Positions 16,849 to 25,388 of a stretch of 44,426 bases of DNA are shown here, in pieces; the stretch's first letter is position 1; the number at the start of each line of letters is the position of its first letter. Source of the DNA: Synergistaceae bacterium (lineage in GTDB: Bacteria; Synergistota; Synergistia; Synergistales; Aminobacteriaceae); contig JAFSJJ010000012.1 in the NCBI GenBank assembly GCA_017439345.1, positions 1-44,426 on the forward strand, written 5' to 3'. The position numbers and the translations under genes were made by a program. The notes beneath the pieces were generated by a model. That model saw only the letters and a program-made list of their open reading frames with translations. It made no database searches and was not told the origin of the DNA.

Positions 16849-17739
16849 CTATAAAATTTCCATCTGATATTTCTCGAGCATCATAACGGGATTATATGAC
16901 ATCTTTGCTTCTCTCAGTCCCGGTTCTCCCATGTCTTCCTCACGATTGGCAAACTCGTAATTAGCTGCACTGTTCTTGAGGAACATATAATTTATTGCCT
17001 GATAGCTGCCTGCGTATTCACCGAAAGCCTTCTCAAAGCATACGTCTATATTATTCGCGTCTAGTTCCTGAGCTATAGTATAAGCAATGATTTTCTCGTC
17101 AACTTTGATTATTCCTCCTGAAAATTTGAATGAATCCCAGTTCTTTAATGCTTCCTGAATTGCAAGATCTTCGTCATATAAAGAAGCTGCTTCGTCTTCG
17201 GTCATAGTAGCGTCTCTATGAACTCTCCAGCGTTCCTGAAAGTCCATTACTTCGTCAAAGAATTCAGGGGTCAACGTGTAATAATCCCATTCGTAGCCGT
17301 CAAGAAATGCCCTGACTCTGTTTCTTTTCTGAGCGAATGCCTTGCCCTTGAGAGCGATTAAATCTCTGACTCTGTAAATATATTCGTGCTGGTCTCTGTC
17401 CTTAGTGAAGCGCAGTCCTTCATGACGTGATAATATGTGTTGCAAGTCTCCGGGAACGTCGTAGATAATGCTTCCCTTTTCGAAATGCGATATTGCTTTG
17501 TCCCAGTCGATTAATTTATGCTGCCAGTTCCCTACAGGTCCGAATATTCCGGGCAATGGTCCTGCGGATCTGAGCCAGATTAAATCATTCCTGCTGTCTA
17601 TTGCGTATTCAATCGGGTAAGCGTGCCTCCATGCCCATAAACAGAAAAATGAATATTCAGCGTAGTGAACGGGTGAAGCTGCGTAATATTTAGCGTATAA
17701 GTCTCTATCTTCCCATGATAATTTTTTGAACTCGAGCAT
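16849..17739 (-). CDS. DUF2156 / phosphatidylglycerol lysyltransferase C-terminal-like protein
   Basis: A 296-aa soluble protein with the tandem GNAT-like fold pattern of the DUF2156 family: YSFFCLWAWRHAY near the start, KGKAFAQKRNRVRAFL (the conserved K-R-N region), GGIIKVDEKIIAYTIAQEL and the terminal NREEDMGEPGLREAKMSY. The family is related to the catalytic half of MprF, which moves lysine or alanine from tRNA to phosphatidylglycerol. This stand-alone form has no flippase membrane domain, so lipid aminoacylation is unproven. The gene is followed 23 bp later by the TerB_N gene, suggesting an envelope-stress pair. Start ATG has AGGG 12 bases upstream. Confidence 0.8.
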   Translation of the reverse strand: MLEFKKLSWEDRDLYAKYYAASPVHYAEYSFFCLWAWRHAYPIEYAIDSRNDLIWLRSAGPLPGIFGPVGNWQHKLIDWDKAISHFEKGSIIYDVPGDLQHILSRHEGLRFTKDRDQHEYIYRVRDLIALKGKAFAQKRNRVRAFLDGYEWDYYTLTPEFFDEVMDFQERWRVHRDATMTEDEAASLYDEDLAIQEALKNWDSFKFSGGIIKVDEKIIAYTIAQELDANNIDVCFEKAFGEYAGSYQAINYMFLKNSAANYEFANREEDMGEPGLREAKMSYNPVMMLEKYQMEIL

Positions 17740-17781
17740 AATAAATAATTCCCTTCATGATAAATATAAATTTTATATAAC

Positions 17782-17823
17782 AAAAAGCGGTCTCATTAAT
17801 CTAAATAAATTAACAAGAACCGC
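17782..17823 (-). terminator. Rho-independent terminator after HU
   Basis: Minus-strand GCGGT/ACCGC stem with an inner TTAAT/ATTAA pairing and a long loop (17819-17823 with 17787-17791) is followed by TTTTTG. It begins about 30 bp after the HU stop. Confidence 0.6.
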
Positions 17824-17853
17824 CTTGACTTCATGACGAATGAAATAAAATAA

Positions 17854-18147
17854 TTACTTTCCGATCGGAGCGTCAACAACTTTGTCCTTGAGATCCTTGC
17901 CGGGTCTGAACACAGGGACTTTCTTGGCAGGTATCTGGACTTTCTCTTGAGGATTCTGAGGATTGCGTCCTTCTCTGGCTGCCCTCTCTCTGACTTCAAA
18001 CACTCCGAAGCCTACGAACGTGCATTTATCTCCCTTTGCGAGTGCCCCTTCGATTTCGGCGAACACTTCATCTACTACAGGAGCAACGTCTTTTTTGCGC
18101 ATTGCGAGTTTTGACGTGATGGCATCAATAAGTTCTGCTTTGGTCAT
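17854..18147 (-). CDS. hup: HU-family histone-like DNA-binding protein
   Basis: A 97-aa nucleoid protein that bends and compacts DNA as a dimer. It begins MTKAELIDAI, then FVGFGVFEVRERAAREGRNP and the beta-arm tip NPQ, with PVFRPGKDLKDKV near the C-terminus; all are classic HU/IHF positions. Start ATG has AGGAGGTG 6 bases upstream, a strong site suited to an abundant protein. It has its own extended -10 promoter and terminator, so it is probably transcribed alone as well as by readthrough from valS. Confidence 0.95.
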   Translation of the reverse strand: MTKAELIDAITSKLAMRKKDVAPVVDEVFAEIEGALAKGDKCTFVGFGVFEVRERAAREGRNPQNPQEKVQIPAKKVPVFRPGKDLKDKVVDAPIGK

Positions 18148-18185
18148 TATTTACACCTCCTAAGTTAAAACTTTTCTGATTGCAG

Positions 18186-18213
18186 ATTTTATCAGCTTTT
18201 ATTAATTATGCAA
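18186..18213 (-). promoter_or_regulatory. Promoter for hup (extended -10)
   Basis: Minus strand TTGCAT (18208-18213), 16-bp spacer, then TAAAAT (18186-18191) preceded by TGA, giving TGN-TAAAAT. It lies about 40 bp upstream of the HU start in the 92-bp gap after valS. Confidence 0.6.
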
Positions 18214-18239
18214 TAGTCTTTTACAGTCATTAACGGCTT

Positions 18240-20912
18240 TTATTTGCTTAAACTCTCTAAATTTGCCTTGAGTCTCGAAATTTGAGCCTGTCCTTCTGAT
18301 ACTTTGCTGCGTTCTTTCTCTACGACTTCAGCGGGAGCGCGTGATATAAAATCAGGTTTATCAAGTCTTGATTGACTCGATGCTATATTTTTCGTGATTG
18401 ACTCGATTTCAGCTTTGAGCCTCGTAATTTCTTTTGCAACGTCTAACACATCACCGACCGGCAATTTTATTTCACAGTCGCCGACCACTGAAGACAACGA
18501 AGCACCGTAAGACCATGAATCAGAAGGAGACTCAAGAATGACTTCATGAATTTTGCAAAGATTACAGACTTGATTTAATGAGTCCTGCAAAATTTTCGCG
18601 CTCTGAGTTCCTGAATTGACCCGAATAACTGCCTTATTGAGCCACTGCTGGGGTGGAACATGAGCTTCTGCCCTGAGATTTCGCAGCGCCCTCACTGACT
18701 CTTGAAGTATTCTCATCTCATCGATTACACCTGAGAAAATGAATTCTTTCTTAGCTTCCGGCCAAGAACTTTGCATAATATATTCATGCTCTTGATTATA
18801 GCCGAATGCTGCCCACAATTCTTCAGTTATGAACGGGCTGAACGGGTGCAATAGGGGTAGAGTCGTCCTGAAAACTTCTTCTAACACTCCGGCAGTTGTT
18901 GAGCGTCTTGCTTCTCCCTCATCGCCTTTGAGTGCAGGTTTTGACATCTCTAAATACCAGTCGCAGACATCGCCCCAGACGAAATCATAAAGACTTCTTG
19001 CAGCTGTGCCAATGTCATACGAGTCAATCAAGCTCCGGACACTTTGAGCCATCTCTTGAGTGCGGGTCAATATAAATTTGTCGTGTAAGTGTAACTGCGT
19101 TATATCGATTTCGTGAACTTCGTCATCAAGATTCATGAGGGCAAATCTTGCAGCGTTCCAAAGTTTATTCATGAAGAATCTATATGTCTCGATTCGTGTT
19201 GACGAGAGCAATATATCTCTTCCCTGAACCGACAATGCAGCGAGAGTCATTCTGAGCGCGTCTGCTCCGTACTTCTCTATCATGACTAGGGGGTCTATGA
19301 CGTTGCCTTTAGTCTTACTCATCTTCTTGCCGTGTTCATCGCGAATCAACGAGTGAATATACACATCTCTGAAGGGTACATCGTCCATGAATTCGAGTCC
19401 CATCATGATCATCCTTGCGACCCAGAAAAATATTATGTCAAAGCCTGTTACCATTAGTGAAGTCGGATAGAAATATTTTAATTCCGGCTTGTCGTCAGGC
19501 CATCCCATAGTTGAAAACGGCCAGAGCGCAGAACTGAACCAAGTATCAAGGACATCGCTCTCTTGAGTAATATTCTTGCTGTGGCAATGTTCGCATTCTG
19601 TAGGGTCAACTTCTGCAACTGTAATGTGTCCGCAGTCTTTGCACTCCCAAGCAGGGATTCTATGTCCCCACCAGAGCTGCCGCGATATGCACCAGTCCCG
19701 AATATTTTCCATCCAGTTAAAATAAGTCTTCTCCCACTGTTCGGGAACCCATTTAATTCGGCCGTCTTTGACAGCCTGGACTCCTCGTTCTGCAAGGGGC
19801 TTTGTCTTAACGAACCACTGTTCTGATAAATAAGGCTCTACAGTCGTTCCGCACCGCTGGCAGTGTCCTACTGAGTGAGTTATCTTCTCAGTCTTCAACA
19901 GGAGGCCAAGAGACTCTAAATCTTTCACTGACTCTTTGCGAGCCTGTTCTATCGTCATGCCCTTATACTTTCCTGCGTTGTCGTTCATGATGCCTTGAGA
20001 GTCAATAACTTGAATTTGTTCGAGATTATGATTTAACCCTACAAGAAAATCATTAGGGTCATGAGCAGGAGTTATCTTAACGCAGCCCGTTCCAAATTCA
20101 GGGTCAACCATGTTGTCTTGAATAATGGGAATTTCGCGGTCAGTCAATGGGACTCGTACGTGTTTGCCGATTAAGTGCTTGTATTTCTCGCTTCGAGGGT
20201 GAACAGCTATAGCAACATCGCCGATTATAGTTTCAGGTCGTGTAGTAGCGACAATCAAATATTCTTCTCCGCAATCTTTCTCGATTAAAGGGTACTTGAC
20301 ATAATAGAAGTTGCCCTGCTCTTCTGAGTATTCGACTTCAAGATCAGAAATTGCAGTTGCACATCTAGGACACCAGTTTACTATATATTTGCCTCGATAA
20401 ATCAAATCTTTCTTGTAGAGTCTAACGAATACAGCTCTTACTGCCTTAGAGAGTCCTTCGTCAAGAGTGAATCTCTCTCGTCTCCAGTCGCAGGAGTTCC
20501 CGAGTCTCTTCATCTGTTCGATAATCCTTGAGCCGTAAATCTTTTTCCATTCCCAGACTTTTTTAACGAACTCTTCACGGCCTAAGTTATATCGTGATAT
20601 GCCTTTCTTTGCTAAATCCCTCTCGACGACGTTTTGAGTCGCTATTCCTGCGTGGTCAGTTCCTGGAAGCCATAAAACGCTGTAACCTTCCATGCGCTTA
20701 GTCCGGCACATTATATCTTGAAACGTGTGGTCAAATGCGTGTCCTACATGAAGAGAACCTGTTACGTTAGGGGGCGGAATAACGATAGAGAATGCCTTTG
20801 CTTCCGGGTTAATCTCTGCGTTGAATAAACCTGCCTCAAGCCATTTTGCATACCATTTCTGCTCGATTGAGTCAGGTGAGTAGCTTTTCTCTAAATTTCT
20901 GTTTCTGTTCAT
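18240..20912 (-). CDS. valS: Valyl-tRNA synthetase
   Basis: Charges tRNA-Val with valine. The class I HIGH motif is HVGH at residues 55-58 within PPPNVTGSLHVGH, and KMSKT lies near residue 529. The editing domain (TTRPETIIGDVAIAV) and the C-terminal coiled coil (residues about 815-890, ending with LKANLESLSK) are present. A zinc-type knuckle WECKDCGH...CEHCHS sits in the middle. Length 890 aa is normal. The ATG overlaps the upstream threonine aldolase stop as TAATG, so the two are translationally coupled. Confidence 0.97.
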   Translation of the reverse strand: MNRNRNLEKSYSPDSIEQKWYAKWLEAGLFNAEINPEAKAFSIVIPPPNVTGSLHVGHAFDHTFQDIMCRTKRMEGYSVLWLPGTDHAGIATQNVVERDLAKKGISRYNLGREEFVKKVWEWKKIYGSRIIEQMKRLGNSCDWRRERFTLDEGLSKAVRAVFVRLYKKDLIYRGKYIVNWCPRCATAISDLEVEYSEEQGNFYYVKYPLIEKDCGEEYLIVATTRPETIIGDVAIAVHPRSEKYKHLIGKHVRVPLTDREIPIIQDNMVDPEFGTGCVKITPAHDPNDFLVGLNHNLEQIQVIDSQGIMNDNAGKYKGMTIEQARKESVKDLESLGLLLKTEKITHSVGHCQRCGTTVEPYLSEQWFVKTKPLAERGVQAVKDGRIKWVPEQWEKTYFNWMENIRDWCISRQLWWGHRIPAWECKDCGHITVAEVDPTECEHCHSKNITQESDVLDTWFSSALWPFSTMGWPDDKPELKYFYPTSLMVTGFDIIFFWVARMIMMGLEFMDDVPFRDVYIHSLIRDEHGKKMSKTKGNVIDPLVMIEKYGADALRMTLAALSVQGRDILLSSTRIETYRFFMNKLWNAARFALMNLDDEVHEIDITQLHLHDKFILTRTQEMAQSVRSLIDSYDIGTAARSLYDFVWGDVCDWYLEMSKPALKGDEGEARRSTTAGVLEEVFRTTLPLLHPFSPFITEELWAAFGYNQEHEYIMQSSWPEAKKEFIFSGVIDEMRILQESVRALRNLRAEAHVPPQQWLNKAVIRVNSGTQSAKILQDSLNQVCNLCKIHEVILESPSDSWSYGASLSSVVGDCEIKLPVGDVLDVAKEITRLKAEIESITKNIASSQSRLDKPDFISRAPAEVVEKERSKVSEGQAQISRLKANLESLSK

Positions 20913-21958
20913 TATAAATTCTTTATCTCCTGTGTTAATTTCTCTATGGCTTCATCAGTCGTTGCCCAGCTCGTGCAGAATCTCACTGCCATTTTATTAT
21001 CTGGTAACGGCTGCCATAATTCATAGCTAAATTTTTCTGATAATATTTTATCCTGTTCACTTGTCAAAATCGGAAATTGTTGATTAGTGAAGCTCTCTAT
21101 TAAGAAGGGAATATTTGCAGACTCAAAAGCCTTCTTAATCTTCATAGCTTGATTGTTAGCATGAATTGCGTTGCGTAAATATAAATGTTCGTCAAATAAT
21201 GCTTCAAACTGAATGCCTAATAATCTGCCTTTCGCTAAGAGTCCTCCCTGCTGCTTGATTAGAGTCCTGAATGTCCGCAAGTTAAATTTTTCGGGATCAG
21301 GAAACACAACAGCTTCACCGAATAACGCGCCGTTCTTAGTGCCTCCCAGATAGAAAGCATCACTCAGCCTGCAAATATCCTGAATACTTACATCATTAGC
21401 TTCTGACACGAGACCGACTCCGAGCCTTGCACCGTCAATGAATAAACGCAAATTATAATCATCACAGACTTTGCGAATCTTCTCTAACATGTTGAGAGTG
21501 TAGAGAGTCCCAAGCTCCGACGAGAATGAAATATAAACGAGTCCCGGCTGTACCATATGATCAAAAGTAGGGTCTGCGTAGAAGTCTTCAAGATACTTTC
21601 TTAAGTCTTCAGGGTAGAGCAAGCCTTCACGTCCCGGAATAGTTAATATTTTATGTCCTGTTGCCTCGATTGCTCCTGACTCGTGAACGTTAATATGACC
21701 TGTTGACGCGCTTATTACGCCTTCGCAGGGATTCAGGAAATATTTTATTACCGTTGCGTTAGTCTGAGTTCCTCCGACAAGAAAGAATACTTCTGACTCA
21801 GGGCGCATGATAAATTTGCGGATTAACTCCTTTGCGTGCTCAGTGTGAGAGTCGACTCCGTAGCCTGAAGTCTGCTCAAGGTTAGAACTTGATAACAGCT
21901 CTAAAATTTTCGGGTGGCAGCCTTCCTGATAATCTGTCTCAAATTTTATTTTCTGCAT
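20912..21958 (-). CDS. ltaE: Low-specificity threonine aldolase / beta-eliminating lyase family
   Basis: PLP fold-type I enzyme splitting L-threonine (or allo-threonine) to glycine and acetaldehyde. The PLP lysine is K208 in YLGGTKNG, the PLP aspartate D175 in FIDGARLG, and H88 in the TGHINVHESGAIE segment stacks on the ring. Length 348 aa is typical. The start has AGGAGG only 4 bases upstream. It forms a coupled pair with valS (1-bp overlap). No functional link beyond amino-acid supply is evident. A related lyase specificity cannot be excluded from sequence. Confidence 0.88.
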   Translation of the reverse strand: MQKIKFETDYQEGCHPKILELLSSSNLEQTSGYGVDSHTEHAKELIRKFIMRPESEVFFLVGGTQTNATVIKYFLNPCEGVISASTGHINVHESGAIEATGHKILTIPGREGLLYPEDLRKYLEDFYADPTFDHMVQPGLVYISFSSELGTLYTLNMLEKIRKVCDDYNLRLFIDGARLGVGLVSEANDVSIQDICRLSDAFYLGGTKNGALFGEAVVFPDPEKFNLRTFRTLIKQQGGLLAKGRLLGIQFEALFDEHLYLRNAIHANNQAMKIKKAFESANIPFLIESFTNQQFPILTSEQDKILSEKFSYELWQPLPDNKMAVRFCTSWATTDEAIEKLTQEIKNL

Positions 21959-22042
21959 GAATCCTCCTGAATTAATAAAGCTAAAGTTTTCAGGTTATTA
22001 TATAATGACTCGCAACACTTTTATTTGAAAAGAGGCGTTAAT

Positions 22043-23701
22043 GTGTATATGGAAGTATTAATAGATGAATTTTGTGATATTTTTGTTTCCTACAGGTTTA
22101 AGGACGGCGAACTTATAAGCCAAAAAGTTGCTGATGCTTTGAAAGATATGGGCTACTCTGTTTATCACAACACGGACAGGAATCACAAAGGCACATTCCC
22201 GGACCGCTTGAAACGAGTCATAAGTAATTCAAAAGATTTTCTGTTAATCGTAACTGAAAACTGTTTAGAGCGTCTAATTGCAGATAGTGATCCCGATTCG
22301 CCGGACTGGGTAAAAGAAGAGCTGCAAGAAGCAATGAAACTCGGGAAAAATATTATCCCTGTAATGATTGAAGGTATTGATTGGCCTCATTTAGCGGGAT
22401 TATCTGAAGAAGCAGCTTCCCTCATTAATTATTTGTCTCGTCGTGAAAATATAAAACTCCCCTTTAACTTTGAAAAAGAACCTCCGTTGATTCTGCTCTG
22501 CGGTAAACTTGACTCGAAACCTAATGCAGGCGGCAAATTCAGACATCAGAAAAATGACCCGAAGTATGTTAATTTAGATGTGCTTTGTACTAGACTTAAA
22601 CAAGAAGCGAATGAAGGGAATCCTGCGGCTATGTATCAGCTTGCAATTTTTTACCGCAACGGTTTAGCCGGAGAGGCTCGTGATAGTGTTAATGAGTACT
22701 ATTGGCTGAAAAAATTATTAGAAGTTAATGATGAATCAGATGAAGTAAAGAAGTATAAAGCTCATGCATTATGGCATATAGGCGGGATGTATTATAACGG
22801 CGAAGTTCCAGACAGTAAGCAATCGATTACTGAGTCATACAAGTATAAAGAAAGGGCAGAAAAATTATGTCCTAATGACTTTCCATCAAATGCGTTATCT
22901 AAATCATGGGCTTCTGGTGTTGAATTTAATTACGAAGATATTATCAGGACTTTTGAGAGTATAGATTTAGAAAGTGCAGATGCTATCATAATTTTACATA
23001 TGGCAGAGTTCTATGATAAATATGGAAATTTTGCCAGTGCAATAGACTTATACAGCCGGATAAGTCATATATACAATAATGCTTCTTATAGGCTGGGGCG
23101 ATTGTATTTGTTAGGTGTAGACTCGACTCCGCCAGAGCCAAACGGAATTCTTGCAGCATTCTACTTTAAAGAAGCAGCCGATAAAGGACATACGGACGCA
23201 GCATATGAGTTAGGAAGATTATATTTTAATCCTCCTGTATCTAAAACAAGATCGAAAAATATCCATCAGGACATAGAGAAGGCAGTAAAATATTTTAAGA
23301 TTGCGGCAAAGAATAATCATAATGCTGCTCTATATCTTCTTGAGTGGATTTATAGTCATAATTTAGGGATTGATCAAAATTTTCATAAAGCAATTGAATA
23401 CGGGGAAAAAGCTGCTAGAGACGGCTCAATAGATGCAATGGTTACCCTCATTCGGTTATATCAGTATGAAGAAAGCAAAAATTACGAAAGAGCCTGCTAT
23501 CATGCTGTAAAAGCAACAGAAGGTAATAGAGGAGCTGCATTGTATGCCGGATATTTTTTCTTGTTCGGCTGCGGATGTGAGCCAAATTTAAACGAAGCAA
23601 AGAAATATTTCAAAATTGCCTGTGATAAACAACAAGCACCTGAAGCTGAATACATGCTGAACTTGATTAACGAAATCGAACAGAAGGGCAGCATATCTTA
23701 A
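22043..23701 (+). CDS. TIR-domain protein with Sel1-like repeats
   Basis: About 552 aa. Residues 11-125 form a TIR domain: CDIFVSYRFKDG (box 1), GYSVYHN, then SPDWVKEELQEAMKLGKNIIPV, where E93 is in the position of the catalytic glutamate of NAD-cleaving TIRs. Residues about 180-545 hold Sel1/TPR-like helical repeats (for example AAFYFKEAADKGHTDAAYELGRLY and KAIEYGEKAARDGSIDAMV). Such scaffolds bind partners or ligands and could gate TIR activity. It stands alone between divergent ltaE and convergent treC, with no obvious second component. I chose GTG 22043 (AGAGG 7 bases upstream); ATG 22049 and TTG 22025 are alternatives. It could be an abortive-infection NADase or a host-directed effector. 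No signal peptide is visible. Confidence 0.85.
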   Translation: MYMEVLIDEFCDIFVSYRFKDGELISQKVADALKDMGYSVYHNTDRNHKGTFPDRLKRVISNSKDFLLIVTENCLERLIADSDPDSPDWVKEELQEAMKLGKNIIPVMIEGIDWPHLAGLSEEAASLINYLSRRENIKLPFNFEKEPPLILLCGKLDSKPNAGGKFRHQKNDPKYVNLDVLCTRLKQEANEGNPAAMYQLAIFYRNGLAGEARDSVNEYYWLKKLLEVNDESDEVKKYKAHALWHIGGMYYNGEVPDSKQSITESYKYKERAEKLCPNDFPSNALSKSWASGVEFNYEDIIRTFESIDLESADAIIILHMAEFYDKYGNFASAIDLYSRISHIYNNASYRLGRLYLLGVDSTPPEPNGILAAFYFKEAADKGHTDAAYELGRLYFNPPVSKTRSKNIHQDIEKAVKYFKIAAKNNHNAALYLLEWIYSHNLGIDQNFHKAIEYGEKAARDGSIDAMVTLIRLYQYEESKNYERACYHAVKATEGNRGAALYAGYFFLFGCGCEPNLNEAKKYFKIACDKQQAPEAEYMLNLINEIEQKGSIS

Positions 23702-23707
23702 TAAATA

Positions 23708-23736
23708 GGGTATCAATGAGAAACTCAAAGACACCC
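23708..23736. terminator. Hairpin between convergent TIR and treC genes
   Basis: GGGTATC/GACACCC stem with one mismatch encloses a second TGAG-AAA-CTCA hairpin (23708-23714 with 23730-23736). It fills most of the 50-bp convergent gap. T-tracts are weak on both sides. Confidence 0.5.
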
Positions 23737-23751
23737 GAACGAAATTTATTA

Positions 23752-25380
23752 TTACTTGAGAACTACTATAGCTTCAAACGGACGCAAATTTTCTGACTCG
23801 TTACTCGTATCATAATTAGTGAGTAAGACTTTACCGGCTGGCAGCTTGTTAATACGCTCATCATTAGGGCTGAAGCTGCAAATTACGATAATGCTTTTAC
23901 CCTCAAAAGAACGCTCGAACGCAAAGACCCTTTCATTTCCTGAGTCAAGAAATTTTACGCTCCCGTCAGATATAATCCTGCACTCACTGCGCAATTTCAC
24001 GAGTTCACGATAATAATTCAAGATAGAGTCAGGGTCAGACTCCTCGCTCTCAACGTTAATAGATTTGTAGTTGTCAGGTATTCCGATCCACGCCGAGTCA
24101 GCCTCAGTAAAGCCGGCGTTCCTACCTGAAGTCCACTGCATGGGAGTCCGGCCGTTATCCCTTGACCTCTGAGCAATGATATTCAGAGCCTCTTCACTCG
24201 TTACGCCTTTACCCGTTAATATCTTGTAGTAATTGATTGACTCAACGTCCTTGTAATCTTCAATCCTCGTAAAGTGCGCGTTAGTCATTCCCAGCTCTTC
24301 GCCCTGAAAGATATACGGTGTTCCCCTTAACATGTGAATGAAAGTAGCTAACATCTTGGCCGAATGCTTCCAATATTTGCCCTCACTGCCGAGTCTCGAA
24401 ACGATTCGAGGCTGATCATGATTGCACCAGAAAACCGCGCTCCAGCCGTCATGCAAGCTCATTGACTCCTGCCACTCTCTGAACAAATTACGCAGTGCAT
24501 TCAAATCCGGAGGCATTAACGCCCATTTATTGCCGTCCTTGTAGTCAACTTTTAAGTGATGGAAGTTAAAGCACATTGACAGCTCGTGCCGTTCCGGGTT
24601 AGTGTAGTTTATGCAGTTATCGAGAGTCGTTGATGCCATTTCGCCGACCGTTATCATGTTCTCTATTCCTGTATCGATGACGAGCTCCCTGATAAAATCG
24701 TGAACGTGATGGCCGTCCCTGCAAAATTTCACAGCTGAACCCGAAGGAAGATTATTAAGACTCTCAGGCTTTGAGATTAGATTCAGAACGTCAAACCTGA
24801 AGCCCTTTACTCCTTTAGCCTTCCAGAATCTTATAACGTCCTTTAACTCATTGCGGACTTTAGGATTTTCCCAGTTCAAATCAGCCTGCGAAGGGTCAAA
24901 CAAATGCAAGTACCATTTCTTAAGTTCCGGTACATATTCCCAAGCAGAACCTCCAAAACTGCACGTCCATTCAGCGGGAGGGGTGTCAGCGTCTCCGTCT
25001 CTGAAAATATAGTAATTCATGTATTCAGGGTCTCCCGTTAATGCTTTCCTGAACCATTCGTGCTGGGTCGATGTGTGATTAAATACCATGTCGAACATTA
25101 AGCCCATTCCTAACCCGCCAGCTTCTGAAATCAACGCCTCGCAGTCTGACATAGTGCCGAACATAGGATTTATATTCTTGTAATCTGCAACATCGTAGCC
25201 GTTATCTATCATGGGAGAACAGAAAAACGGAGTAACCCAGATATATTTAACGCCGAGACTCTGAATATATTTCAGCTTTGAACGTATGCCGTTAATGTCC
25301 CCTATTCCGTCGCCGTTAGAGTCGCAGAAAGATTTTATGTAGATCTGATAAACTGTGCTGCTTCTGTAATCTTTATTCAT
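23752..25380 (-). CDS. treC: Trehalose-6-phosphate hydrolase (GH13)
   Basis: Hydrolyses trehalose-6-phosphate delivered by the PTS to glucose and glucose-6-phosphate in the cytoplasm. GH13 regions: DMVFNHTS, the nucleophile Asp in GFRFDVLNL, the acid/base Glu in TVGEMAST and WCNHDQPR. The segment YLHLFDPSQADLNWENP is characteristic of TreC and oligo-1,6-glucosidase relatives. Length 542 aa fits. It starts 8 bp after treB, which fixes the substrate assignment better than sequence alone. An oligo-1,6-glucosidase would be the alternative. Confidence 0.92.
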   Translation of the reverse strand: MNKDYRSSTVYQIYIKSFCDSNGDGIGDINGIRSKLKYIQSLGVKYIWVTPFFCSPMIDNGYDVADYKNINPMFGTMSDCEALISEAGGLGMGLMFDMVFNHTSTQHEWFRKALTGDPEYMNYYIFRDGDADTPPAEWTCSFGGSAWEYVPELKKWYLHLFDPSQADLNWENPKVRNELKDVIRFWKAKGVKGFRFDVLNLISKPESLNNLPSGSAVKFCRDGHHVHDFIRELVIDTGIENMITVGEMASTTLDNCINYTNPERHELSMCFNFHHLKVDYKDGNKWALMPPDLNALRNLFREWQESMSLHDGWSAVFWCNHDQPRIVSRLGSEGKYWKHSAKMLATFIHMLRGTPYIFQGEELGMTNAHFTRIEDYKDVESINYYKILTGKGVTSEEALNIIAQRSRDNGRTPMQWTSGRNAGFTEADSAWIGIPDNYKSINVESEESDPDSILNYYRELVKLRSECRIISDGSVKFLDSGNERVFAFERSFEGKSIIVICSFSPNDERINKLPAGKVLLTNYDTSNESENLRPFEAIVVLK

Positions 25381-25388
25381 GAGTTCAC

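Noticed and set aside
21991-22006. TATAAT in the ltaE/TIR divergent gap as a promoter
   Set aside because: No -35 at a workable distance on either strand. The hexamer is part of an AT palindrome that could serve either direction.
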